In this document: piece by piece, positions 8,755-16,853 of the stretch
Numbering within the stretch: position 1 is the stretch's first letter
Layout of the letters: each line of letters opens with the position of its first letter
NCBI GenBank assembly: GCA_049515655.1
Contig: JBEKTW010000013.1
Span: 1-64,000, forward strand
Reading direction: 5' to 3'
DNA: 64,000 bases
DNA from: JBEKTW01 sp049515655
Lineage (GTDB): Bacteria; Bacteroidota; Ignavibacteria; UBA10030; SZUA-254
Notes under the pieces: generated by a model
Told to the model about the DNA's origin: nothing
The model's input: the letters and a program-made list of their open reading frames with translations, nothing else
Database searches by the model: none
Translations under genes and position numbers: made by a program

Positions 8755-8810
8755 CCGACCGCGAGTCCGCCTACGTGCAGAGCACTTCGGCGGATATAGG
8801 ACGCGGTCGG
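8755..8810. repeat. Interrupted palindrome 2 of the 8459-8941 gap
   Basis: CCGACCGCG (8755-8763) and TCCGCC (8766-8771) pair with GGCGGA (8789-8794) and CGCGGTCGG (8802-8810). The two stems are separated by unequal bulges, the same design as 8683-8731 and 7143-7200. Confidence 0.8.
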
Positions 8811-8870
8811 GAGCCGGGCAGATGAGAACTGCGCTTCGGTGTCGGGTATCCATCCCAGCCATTTCGTATT

Positions 8871-8902
8871 CTCCCCTTCCCCCGAAGTTGGGGGAAGGGG
8901 AG
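8871..8902. repeat. Perfect 13-bp extragenic palindrome
   Basis: CTCCCCTTCCCCC (8871-8883), loop GAAGTT, then GGGGGAAGGGGAG (8890-8902). It belongs to a family of C/T-G/A hairpins also seen at 11715-11737 and 13015-13040. It ends about 40 bases from the 3' end of the M61 peptidase gene and could act as its terminator or RNA stabiliser. Confidence 0.85.
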
Positions 8903-8941
8903 GCAGAGGGGATGAGGGTTATCTCGATCAGTCTTGCATCA

Positions 8942-10753
8942 CTACCATTTTGTATTCAGCCAACTTTCAAAAATCGCCTTCTGCCCGGGAGTCGGGTTTT
9001 TTACTTTCGAGGTGGTATACGCCGGCACGGGAACAACGCCGGCCCTGACATGAATGTCGCGGAGTTTATCATTCCGGAAAACCGTTAGAGTGAACACACT
9101 ACCAACCTTCATCTCGCTAATGCGTTCGCTGAAATCGGCCGCTCTGACACGACGGCCGTTTATCGCCAACACCTCATCCCCGACTTCGATCCCCGCTTCC
9201 TCGGCCGGAGACCCTGCAACGACATTTCTAATTCTGGTTCTCTCGCCCATATCGTTCATACCGATACCAGCCCAGGGTTTTTTGACGCTGTCTTTCGGAC
9301 TGATCTCGATCCCGGCCGCCAGTAACGACTCCTCCCATGGCAGCTGCCGGGTGCCAAACACGTAATCATCGAAGAATTTCTGAAGAGTGACGCCCGCGAA
9401 TTCTTCCGATACCGATTGGAGATCTTTCAGCGTGTACCCCTGCCCGGAAAGAGGGAACCGTTTGTACATTGCCCTCATCACATCGTCCAGCGAATATTTA
9501 TTAGAAGAGAGTTTTCTGATCTGGAGGTCGAGCAAACCGCTGACGTTCGCGCCTTTCTGGTAGATATCGGATTCAACGTTGTAGGACTGTTCCGTGCCGC
9601 GGCTCCCTTTCACCCATGTGTCGAAGCTTGCCTCGCTCACCGGCTGGACAGAATTGCCGGGGCGCTGGCGGTCCCACTGGATAATGTCGCCGAGACCTTC
9701 AATATACTTGTCGGCTTTCGTAAAACCGATGCGCTCCATGAGGAGTCCGTCGTAGTACGATGTCGTCCCTTCCGCAACCCATAGCTCTCTCGTATAATTC
9801 TCCCGGGTAAAGTCGTAGGAATGGATGCCCTTCGGACGGAGCTGTTTCACATTCCACGTATGAAAATATTCATGGGAAACATTTCCAAGAAACCCTCTGT
9901 AATAATCCTGATTCTTAAAAATGAACGGTCGCGTTTCAATGATGGCCGAATTGATGTGCTCTGTCGCTCCCCCGGCATCCGACATGCAGTGGACGAGGAA
10001 AACATATTTCCTGTACGGAAACTCCCCCCAAAAGTCCTTCTGTCCCTTGACGATCTTCGCGATGTCTCTGACGAGCGTATCAGCCGTCCAGTTACCTTCA
10101 CCGGCAATGCTCAGGACATGTGGAACTCCGTCAACTTCGAATGCGAAATCCTTTTGCATTCCAATTTCAAGGGGGCAGTCAATGAAATAGTCATAGGAAG
10201 GAGCTGAAAAGCGCCTGCCGCCTCCTTCCAGCCCTGTCGTGACATGCCAGTCGGCATAGGGATGCACTTCCAGTGCCAGCGGAACATTTCGGTACTCTTC
10301 AAGATACATGAAGACCGAGGTTCCATCGACGAAACCATGCTCGTCATCGAGACCGCGTGTGCGCTGGTAGAATTCATCCGCGTACACCCTGTACCGGACC
10401 CGGACCTCCGGAGCTCCATTTGTTTCGACACGCCACCTGGATTTTTCCACCTTTTCCCATCTCAGCGGCTTATTGTCGCCGTCGAACACATTGAAATCCT
10501 GAACACCGCTCGCGAAATCCAGGATCATGTACCTCCCCGGCCGCCAGACCGGAAGCAGGAAATCGAGCGATTGCCGCGGCGGGAGGGACTCCAGTTGAAT
10601 CTCCACTTCGAACAAATGGGTCGAGGGTTTCGACATACCCAGCGTGTACAGTATCTTCGGTTGTTGTCCGAAAGATTCGGCAGGGAATATCGAAAGAACA
10701 AAAACAACCATGAAGAAAAGAACGATCGAAGGTGAACGATGAGGATACCTCAT
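8942..10753 (-). CDS. M61-family metallopeptidase with PDZ domain, exported
   Basis: A 603-residue protein with a signal peptide (cleavage near AESFGQ, residue 30). The N-terminal beta-sandwich of M61 glycyl aminopeptidases spans about 35-210. The zinc site is HEYFHTW (His294, Glu295, His298), with the third ligand expected at Glu328 in WVAEGTTSYYD. A PDZ domain (about 495-575, 'ERTRIRNVVAGSPAEEAGIEVGDEVLAINGR') lies near the C-terminus, the normal layout for this family. It should act on peptides in the periplasm. The gene is not closely linked to its neighbours; GAGAGGA precedes the start. Confidence 0.9.
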   Translation of the reverse strand: MRYPHRSPSIVLFFMVVFVLSIFPAESFGQQPKILYTLGMSKPSTHLFEVEIQLESLPPRQSLDFLLPVWRPGRYMILDFASGVQDFNVFDGDNKPLRWEKVEKSRWRVETNGAPEVRVRYRVYADEFYQRTRGLDDEHGFVDGTSVFMYLEEYRNVPLALEVHPYADWHVTTGLEGGGRRFSAPSYDYFIDCPLEIGMQKDFAFEVDGVPHVLSIAGEGNWTADTLVRDIAKIVKGQKDFWGEFPYRKYVFLVHCMSDAGGATEHINSAIIETRPFIFKNQDYYRGFLGNVSHEYFHTWNVKQLRPKGIHSYDFTRENYTRELWVAEGTTSYYDGLLMERIGFTKADKYIEGLGDIIQWDRQRPGNSVQPVSEASFDTWVKGSRGTEQSYNVESDIYQKGANVSGLLDLQIRKLSSNKYSLDDVMRAMYKRFPLSGQGYTLKDLQSVSEEFAGVTLQKFFDDYVFGTRQLPWEESLLAAGIEISPKDSVKKPWAGIGMNDMGERTRIRNVVAGSPAEEAGIEVGDEVLAINGRRVRAADFSERISEMKVGSVFTLTVFRNDKLRDIHVRAGVVPVPAYTTSKVKNPTPGQKAIFESWLNTKW

Positions 10754-10979
10754 GTGGATATAATTCCTCTCAAAAATGCATAAGTGTGTCCACGGCCACG
10801 GCTGGAATCACGATGGTCGTCCGAGTGCCGTTGTTTCTTTTCACGTTAGACTTTGCCAAATCGAAATAAGTTGGGGACTGCTCAATGGTACGTTGAACAA
10901 GAATGGTTGTTGCGGCCCAACCTTGTCGAAAGAACCCTCCGCACGGCCAGAATAATGGGAAATGATCCCCGATTGGGCG

Positions 10980-11546
10980 TCAATACACACCGGGAATCAA
11001 GCGTTTCGTCGATGCAGAGTATTGTCCATATTCGTCTCCCAGATACGCCGCCAGAACTTTTTCTTCAACCCGGATTCTGTAGATAAACGCAACCAGAATG
11101 GGAAGGAAAACCACAAGTGTGGACACCCAGCACGAAAAGCATATTCCTAATCCAAGGAACGACAACAGACTGCCGGCATACGAAGGATGGCGTACCCACC
11201 GATAGAGACCATGTGTAACGATACGATGGTCGCTGACAATCGAAACATCAACCGTAAAGTATTTTCGCAACGTTAGAATGGCTATCCACCGCACAATCAA
11301 TCCGATCACGATCAACGACAGGCCTGACACTGAAATGAAGTAGCTCCCCGTCGCGATAAAACCAATGCGACGGAGTCCCAGAAATACTCCGGAAGAGACA
11401 CTGAGAGCTATGGTGGTCCACAAAATTCTCAGCGAGTATGCATCAAGCTTTGATTTTTTGGCATCAGAATGTTTCACTCTCGACAGCACGATCTCCGAAA
11501 CGAGCCAGGCAAGGGAAACGGCATTAATGATTGGACCGAGGTTCAT
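10980..11546 (-). CDS. Isoprenylcysteine carboxyl methyltransferase-like membrane protein
   Basis: A 188-residue integral membrane protein with about five hydrophobic segments. The C-terminal half has the ICMT/PEMT family signature: HGLYRWVRHPSYAGSLL, then RIRVEEKVLAAYLGDEYGQY. His and Glu of these motifs bind S-adenosylmethionine in characterised relatives. The bacterial substrate is unknown. The start is supported by AAAGGAG eight bases upstream. The 226-bp gap upstream of it (10754-10979 is its 3' side) shows no other gene. Confidence 0.8.
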   Translation of the reverse strand: MNLGPIINAVSLAWLVSEIVLSRVKHSDAKKSKLDAYSLRILWTTIALSVSSGVFLGLRRIGFIATGSYFISVSGLSLIVIGLIVRWIAILTLRKYFTVDVSIVSDHRIVTHGLYRWVRHPSYAGSLLSFLGLGICFSCWVSTLVVFLPILVAFIYRIRVEEKVLAAYLGDEYGQYSASTKRLIPGVY

Positions 11547-11714
11547 TGTATCTCCTTTCCGGGGGAAACCACAGGCGAGTATTTCGCCCGGGTGGATCGA
11601 TAATTGACAATAAACAGGGTCATTATTCTAAGTGATAAATTCTAAATCGAGATATCAGCAAAACACCGATTGTCACACCGTCCCGAGGGTCACAAAGTTC
11701 AGACCTCACCTCTA

Positions 11715-11737
11715 ATCCTCTCCTCAGAGGAGAGGAT
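11715..11737. repeat. Extragenic palindrome in the 11547-11977 gap
   Basis: ATCCTCTCCTC-A-GAGGAGAGGAT, a perfect 11-bp stem with a one-base centre. The same gap holds TCCGCC-GGA-GGCGGA near 11849-11863, followed to about 11930 by degenerate 'GAATTTGTTTAGTGTTT' words that resemble, in part in reverse complement, those at 28080-28240. No gene is visible. Confidence 0.8.
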
Positions 11738-11977
11738 GTGATGGCTCCGGACGTTTATGCGCAAGCCAAAATACCCTCTCCTAATAATTTGAGACATCTG
11801 AAAAATACCAATCAAAGTATCAAGGACAAGCCGGTTTTGTTTAGTCCGCCGGAGGCGGATTTGAGATTGGTGCTTTGAATTTGTTTAGTGTTTCGAATTT
11901 AGTGTTTAGGATTTGTTTCTGATTTGGGACATCGAAATCAGTACTGCGTAACATCACTTCATAATTCTCTGGGAAGA

Positions 11978-12892
11978 TCATCTTTTCCCCTGTTTGACAA
12001 ATGTCCCGTTATTGTACTCCTCGATGGCGATCTTCAATTCCCCCTGTGTGTTCATCACGATGGGTCCGTACCACGCGACCGGTTCACCGATGGGTTTACC
12101 GGAGATGAGAAGAAAACGAACCGGCTCGTCCTCGGTGGACACGATTATCTGTTCTCCGTCGTCGAACAGAGCGAGATGCCCATTCGCAAGAAAGGGATTT
12201 CTTTGCATGTCGAAGTAGTTTGCTCCTTCGACCTCATAGTTGAACGGATTCTTTTCCTCACAGAAATATCCCTTCCCTTCAATCACGTACGCGAAGACCG
12301 TGTGTCCGGGTTTGGTTGGATAAATGAACTCCTTTTTTGCGGGAACGGTTACGTCGAGGTATTCCGGGTCGATTACGATGTCGCGTACAGGTCCTTTCGT
12401 CCCGTGCACCTCGCCGCAGACAATCCTGACCGTTGCGCCGCCCGCAGTTGCGACCACAGGAATCTGCCCGCTTTTTACATCACGATAGCGGGGAGCCATC
12501 ATCTTGTGAGAGCGCGGGAGATTTGCCCACAACTGGAATCCCCAGTTGTATCCCTTTTCATCGCCCTTCGGCATTTCCTGATGAATAATACCGCTGCCGG
12601 CGGTCATCCACTGCACGTCCCCCGGACCGATCACGCCATTGTTCCCCATACTGTCGCCGTGCTCGACATTTCCACGAAGGATATACGTGATGGTTTCAAT
12701 ACCACGATGCGGATGCCACGGGAATCCCTTGATGTAATCCTGCGGATTGTCCGAACGAAAGTCGTCGAGGAGCAGGAACGGATCGAATGCAGGCACCTCA
12801 TGAAAACCGAATGCACGATTGAGGTGAACGCCCGCCCCTTCGAGAGTGGGTTTACTTGCAATCACTTTTCGGATAGCTCTGTTCTTCTTCAT
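11978..12892 (-). CDS. Pirin family cupin protein
   Basis: A 304-residue bicupin of the pirin family. Metal ligands are seen at His60 and His62 (HPHRGIETITY), His104 and Glu106 (IIHQEMP), all in the N-terminal cupin; the C-terminal cupin lacks them, as usual. Known pirins include quercetin dioxygenases and transcription co-regulators, so the role here is open. No signal peptide, hence cytoplasmic. The start is preceded by AAGGAGG. Neighbours on both sides are separated by repeat-bearing gaps, which suggests a single-gene unit. Confidence 0.9.
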   Translation of the reverse strand: MKKNRAIRKVIASKPTLEGAGVHLNRAFGFHEVPAFDPFLLLDDFRSDNPQDYIKGFPWHPHRGIETITYILRGNVEHGDSMGNNGVIGPGDVQWMTAGSGIIHQEMPKGDEKGYNWGFQLWANLPRSHKMMAPRYRDVKSGQIPVVATAGGATVRIVCGEVHGTKGPVRDIVIDPEYLDVTVPAKKEFIYPTKPGHTVFAYVIEGKGYFCEEKNPFNYEVEGANYFDMQRNPFLANGHLALFDDGEQIIVSTEDEPVRFLLISGKPIGEPVAWYGPIVMNTQGELKIAIEEYNNGTFVKQGKR

Positions 12893-13014
12893 TGTGATCC
12901 TCCTTCTTGTTCCTTCGTTATTCCGGAATGATCATGATTGCCATCGTATCGTGTCAATCAAGTTGTTTTAGTACGTCCCTGGATCGTTATGTCAGTCGCA
13001 ACCCTCACCCCTTT

Positions 13015-13040
13015 CCCCTCTCCCGCTTGCGGGAGAGGGG
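13015..13040. repeat. Extragenic palindrome, 12-bp stem
   Basis: CCCCTCTCCCGC-TT-GCGGGAGAGGGG. It is flanked by ACCCTCACCC and by GAGGAGAGGGTTAC, which themselves partly pair, so the whole 13001-13061 stretch could fold. It sits between two minus-strand genes. Confidence 0.85.
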
Positions 13041-13110
13041 AATTGAAGAGGAGAGGGTTACAAGGTGCAAGGCTTAATCAACCTTTGCCCGAAACCAGTC
13101 ACAAGCGCTT

Positions 13111-15339
13111 TCACAGGTTCCGGCTCCAGAAGTCGAGCATGAGATGGTTCAGGTGCTTGCTTCCGGCCGTGTCGCCGACACCGTGCCCTCGCATGGGATA
13201 CACCATCAACTCGAACAGCTTGTCCGCTTTGATGAGCTCATCAATGAAGCGCCAGATGTTCTGGATATGGACATTGTCGTCATGCGACCCGTGAATGAGA
13301 AGCAGCTTTCCGTGGAGATCCTTGGCATACTTCAAGAGCGAGTACTGCTCGTATCCTTCGTGGTTTTCCTTTTCCGTTTTCATGATCGCTTCACCCCATT
13401 TGGAGTCGTAAAAACGGAAATCCGTCACCGTCCCGCCGGCAATCCCCGCCTTAAACTCGGTAGACCGGGTCATTGCCATCACGGTGTTTGAGGCACCGCC
13501 ACTCCATCCCCAGATGCCGATCCTGCCGGAGTCGACGAACGGTTGCTGCTTCATCCACCGCACCGCGTCGACGAGGTCGTTGAGCTCCACTTCGCCAAGT
13601 GTTCTCTTGAGAATGAGGTTTTCCAGTTTTTTGCTGATCGCGGTCGCGGCGCGATTGTCGATCGTCATGCAGATATAGCCGTTGTTCAGCAAAACATTAT
13701 CCCAGATTGCGCCGTACTGGAATGAATTTGCGACCTGCGGCGCGGAAGGTCCGCCGTACACCGAAACGATGACCGGATATTTTTTCTTCGGGTCGAAATC
13801 TTTCGGCCTGGTGATCGAAACCGGGAGCTGAAATCCATCCCTGGCGGGGACGTGCGTCAGCTCGGCGTACTGAATGTCGAACGTTTTGAATCCTGCCGGG
13901 TTGGGTTCGGCTAGTTTTTGGATCTCCGACCCGTCCGATTTGTAGAGAGCGAGCGAGGGAGGCGTGGATATGTTGGAATACCGGTCAAAGTAGTACCGGG
14001 CATTGGGACTCATCGTGATTGCATGAGTTCCCTCTGCTTCGGTCAGCCGCTTCATGCCTCCGCCGTCCATCTTGATCCGATAGAGATGCTTTTCCAGAGA
14101 GGACTTTTCGAGGGCGGTAAAATAGATCCATCCATTTTTCTCATCGATTCCCGTGATTGCTTTCTGAACCCAGAAGGCCCCGCCGCCTGAAGAACGGATC
14201 GACCAATCGCCCTTCGTGATTTGATTGACCAGCGTGCCGTCCATCGTGAACCGGTACAGGTGATTGTACCCGTCCCGCTCCGATGAAATGATGAAATGTT
14301 TTCCATCCTGCAGGAAGTACAGATCGTCCGACTCGTTTATCCACCCCTCGTCTGTATCCTTCATGGCATATGTGGCCGTTCCTGTCGAGCGATCGACAAA
14401 GTAAAAATCGAGCTCGGTTTGCAAACGATTCATTGTGCGAACGCAGAGATTCCTGCTGTCCGGCAGCCAGTCGATCCGGATGATGTATTCGTATGTGCTT
14501 GTATCGATATGTACCCATGTCGTTTTATTCGAACCGACTTCGATCATGCCCACCCGAACCCTGGGATTTTTCTCTCCCACTTTTGGATAACGCTGTGTCG
14601 TCACAGTGGGTGTCCACGGGGATTCATCAACATAGTGCTGGATGCTCACGCCCGATTCATCGGTTTGCAGGTACGCTATTGATTTGGAATCCGGCGACCA
14701 CCGGTACCCGGCATCCGAGCGGCCAAAAATTTCCTCCCAGTAGACCCACGAAAGTGTACCGTTCAACAGCGAATCGTTCCCGTCATTAGTGAGCCGCATC
14801 TCTTTTTTCTCCACGATATCGTATACGTACAGGTCATGGTCGCGAACAAATGCGAGCTTGCCTCCATCCGGGGAGAAATTGACGGACTGTTCTTCCTCCT
14901 TGGTGTCGGTGACTCGCGAGAAGGCAGCGTTCGGAATATCGAGAAGAAAAATGTCTCCCTTGATAAGATAGCATCCGTACCTTCCCGCGACCGAAATCTG
15001 GTTGGGAACGGGTGAGAAACGAGGGGCCTTCCCTTCGGGGAAGAGACTCACAAGGCTTTCCTTTGCTTTCTGTCTGTCGAGGAATTGCGTGCGATCCCCG
15101 CTGACCGGGTCCAGGCGCTCAAGAGTTCTCACCGAGTCGGGCTTGCGCGTATCATACATGATGGCGGTATTATCGGCCAGCCACCAGGTGCGGGGGGTGG
15201 AGAATGCCTGCATGAGCGTGGGATCGCTCATGTTGTCAAGAGTGAGCTTCTGCTTCTCCTGACAGATGACGGTGTCCGCGTTGAGCAGAAGAATGGCAGC
15301 AAGAAAGAGAAGAGAAAGGGAGAGAAATTTCTTTTTCAT
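13111..15339 (-). CDS. Dipeptidyl peptidase IV-type S9B peptidase, exported
   Basis: From the ATG at 15339 (AAGGA nine bases upstream) the protein is 742 residues with a signal peptide of about 25 residues ending at ICQ. The N-terminal DPP IV propeller has the signature YWEEIFGRSDAGYRWSPD, whose Glu pair binds the substrate amino terminus. The C-terminal hydrolase has Ser613 in GWSGGAS, the Asp of HGSHDDNVHIQ and His719 in RGHGVG, so the triad is complete. It should remove X-Pro type dipeptides in the periplasm. The frame is open further upstream to 15483, but that region encodes no signal peptide. Confidence 0.9.
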   Translation of the reverse strand: MKKKFLSLSLLFLAAILLLNADTVICQEKQKLTLDNMSDPTLMQAFSTPRTWWLADNTAIMYDTRKPDSVRTLERLDPVSGDRTQFLDRQKAKESLVSLFPEGKAPRFSPVPNQISVAGRYGCYLIKGDIFLLDIPNAAFSRVTDTKEEEQSVNFSPDGGKLAFVRDHDLYVYDIVEKKEMRLTNDGNDSLLNGTLSWVYWEEIFGRSDAGYRWSPDSKSIAYLQTDESGVSIQHYVDESPWTPTVTTQRYPKVGEKNPRVRVGMIEVGSNKTTWVHIDTSTYEYIIRIDWLPDSRNLCVRTMNRLQTELDFYFVDRSTGTATYAMKDTDEGWINESDDLYFLQDGKHFIISSERDGYNHLYRFTMDGTLVNQITKGDWSIRSSGGGAFWVQKAITGIDEKNGWIYFTALEKSSLEKHLYRIKMDGGGMKRLTEAEGTHAITMSPNARYYFDRYSNISTPPSLALYKSDGSEIQKLAEPNPAGFKTFDIQYAELTHVPARDGFQLPVSITRPKDFDPKKKYPVIVSVYGGPSAPQVANSFQYGAIWDNVLLNNGYICMTIDNRAATAISKKLENLILKRTLGEVELNDLVDAVRWMKQQPFVDSGRIGIWGWSGGASNTVMAMTRSTEFKAGIAGGTVTDFRFYDSKWGEAIMKTEKENHEGYEQYSLLKYAKDLHGKLLLIHGSHDDNVHIQNIWRFIDELIKADKLFELMVYPMRGHGVGDTAGSKHLNHLMLDFWSRNL

Positions 15340-15566
15340 TGGATTCATTCCTTCAATGAATTGTAAGATGAAAACGATGTCTCGACGTTCCGCTGGATCG
15401 AGAAGCATCGTTTTTTTACTGCCGTGATTTAGCGGGCTGCCTGTGAACGGCTTTCGTGGAAGTTCATGTGCAAAATATATCACTCTTGTGGGTGATTATC
15501 AAGAATTCTCGATAGTGTATTATTTTTGTTCTTGAGGGCTGGCCGAAACTCCTCCTATTATGAGGC

Positions 15567-15693
15567 TGTCCAAAAAGTGCGCCAACCCGTCATCCTGACA
15601 TGCTCTTGGTCAGGATCTGAACCGAGCATGTCGCTGCTGACGTTTAGATGCTGACCAGAAGAATGTCAGCATGACGCTGGGACTTTTAGGACA
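15567..15693. repeat. 127-bp imperfect inverted repeat in the 15340-15941 gap
   Basis: The ends are TGTCCAAAAAGT (15567-15578) and ACTTTTAGGACA (15682-15693), which pair except for one base. Inside them GTCATCCTGACAT (15589-15601) pairs with ATGTCAGCATGAC (15663-15675). There is no coding content. It has the form of a small non-autonomous inverted-repeat element. The rest of the gap holds no other feature apart from the divergent gene starts. Confidence 0.75.
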
Positions 15694-15941
15694 CCTTCAT
15701 GTGTACTCCAGTGGTGTCTCAGAAATGAGAATGACCGAAATTCAGGGAATCAATTTTGAAAGTAAGCCTTCGGACTGTCGAATTTTCCGGCTGTTTTGAT
15801 GGTGACGGAAGGCATATTTATTGCATTTCTATTCAGGCCCCCATGCATCATGAGAGAACCTGTACTCCTTGCATGTTGTGGACAAGTGAACTCTGGCACG
15901 CCGGAAGAACAAAAACAATCATTACCATATTGGAAAGCAGC

Positions 15942-16853
15942 ATGGATCGCCGAACGTTTTTCAGAAAAAGTGCCGCGGCATCAATTGCCGCCGGAGCGTA
16001 CTTCGCTTTGGATAAATACTCCAACGTTTTCGCCTTTGCACAAACTCCGTACGACCTTGTAGCGATCAAAGGCGGTGAACCCGACCTCATGTTTGACAAG
16101 GGTATCGAGGCGCTGGGCGGAATGAAAGCCTTCGTTAAAGCGGGACAGAAGGTTGTCGTGAAGCCGAACATCGGCTGGGATGTTTCACCCGAGCGCGGCG
16201 GAAATACAAATCCAAAACTTGTCTCTAGAATTATCCAGCAGTGCCTCGGCGCGGGCGCCAAGGAAGTGTATGTGGTGGACCATCCATGCGACGAATGGCA
16301 GCGCTGCTACAGCAGCAGCGGAATCGAAAAAGCGGTCAAAGATGCCGGCGGCAAAACCGCCCCCGGTGCGAGTGAAAGCTACTACCACGATGTTGTCATT
16401 CCCAAAGGGAAATCCCTGACGGCGGCAAAGGAACATGATCTGATCCTTGGTGCCGATGTCTTCATCAATGTCCCGATTCTCAAATGCCACAGCGGTACCT
16501 CGTTGACGATTGCCATGAAGAACCTCATGGGCAATGTGTGGGACAGGAGATTCTGGCACAAAACCGATCTGCATCAGTGCATCGCAGATTTTGCAACGTA
16601 CCGGAAACCCAATTTGAATGTCGTCGACGCGTACTACGTGATGAAATCGAACGGACCCCGCGGTGTTTCCGTGGAGGACGTCGTGACCATGAAGGCACAG
16701 CTGATATCAACCGATATCGTCGCCGTTGACGCAGCTGCGGCGAAGCTCTTCGGCATGAATCCGGACGATATTCGCCACATCAAAATCGCGGCCGAAATGA
16801 ACGTGGGACGGATGGATCTGGATAAACTGAACATCAAGCGGATCTCCGTGTGA
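15942..16853 (+). CDS. DUF362 domain protein with Tat signal
   Basis: From the ATG at 15942 (GGAAAG upstream) the protein is 303 residues. It opens with a twin-arginine signal, MDRRTFFRKS, and a hydrophobic stretch to about residue 35. The body matches DUF362: 'VVVKPNIGWDVSPERGGNTNP', 'VYVVDHPCDEWQRCYSSSGIEKA', 'INVPILKCHSGTSLTIAMKNLMG'. These proteins often carry or sit beside 4Fe-4S ferredoxins; the function is unknown. The stop TGA overlaps the GTG start of the next gene (GTGA), so the two are translated together. Tat export fits a folded, cofactor-bearing periplasmic protein. Confidence 0.85.
   Translation: MDRRTFFRKSAAASIAAGAYFALDKYSNVFAFAQTPYDLVAIKGGEPDLMFDKGIEALGGMKAFVKAGQKVVVKPNIGWDVSPERGGNTNPKLVSRIIQQCLGAGAKEVYVVDHPCDEWQRCYSSSGIEKAVKDAGGKTAPGASESYYHDVVIPKGKSLTAAKEHDLILGADVFINVPILKCHSGTSLTIAMKNLMGNVWDRRFWHKTDLHQCIADFATYRKPNLNVVDAYYVMKSNGPRGVSVEDVVTMKAQLISTDIVAVDAAAAKLFGMNPDDIRHIKIAAEMNVGRMDLDKLNIKRISV

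Noticed and set aside
8822..9088. Small plus-strand frames before the M61 gene
   Set aside because: They span a perfect palindrome and the 3' end of the peptidase gene on the other strand.
11924..12931. Plus-strand open frame of 335 codons
   Set aside because: It is antisense to the well-supported pirin gene and has no family features.
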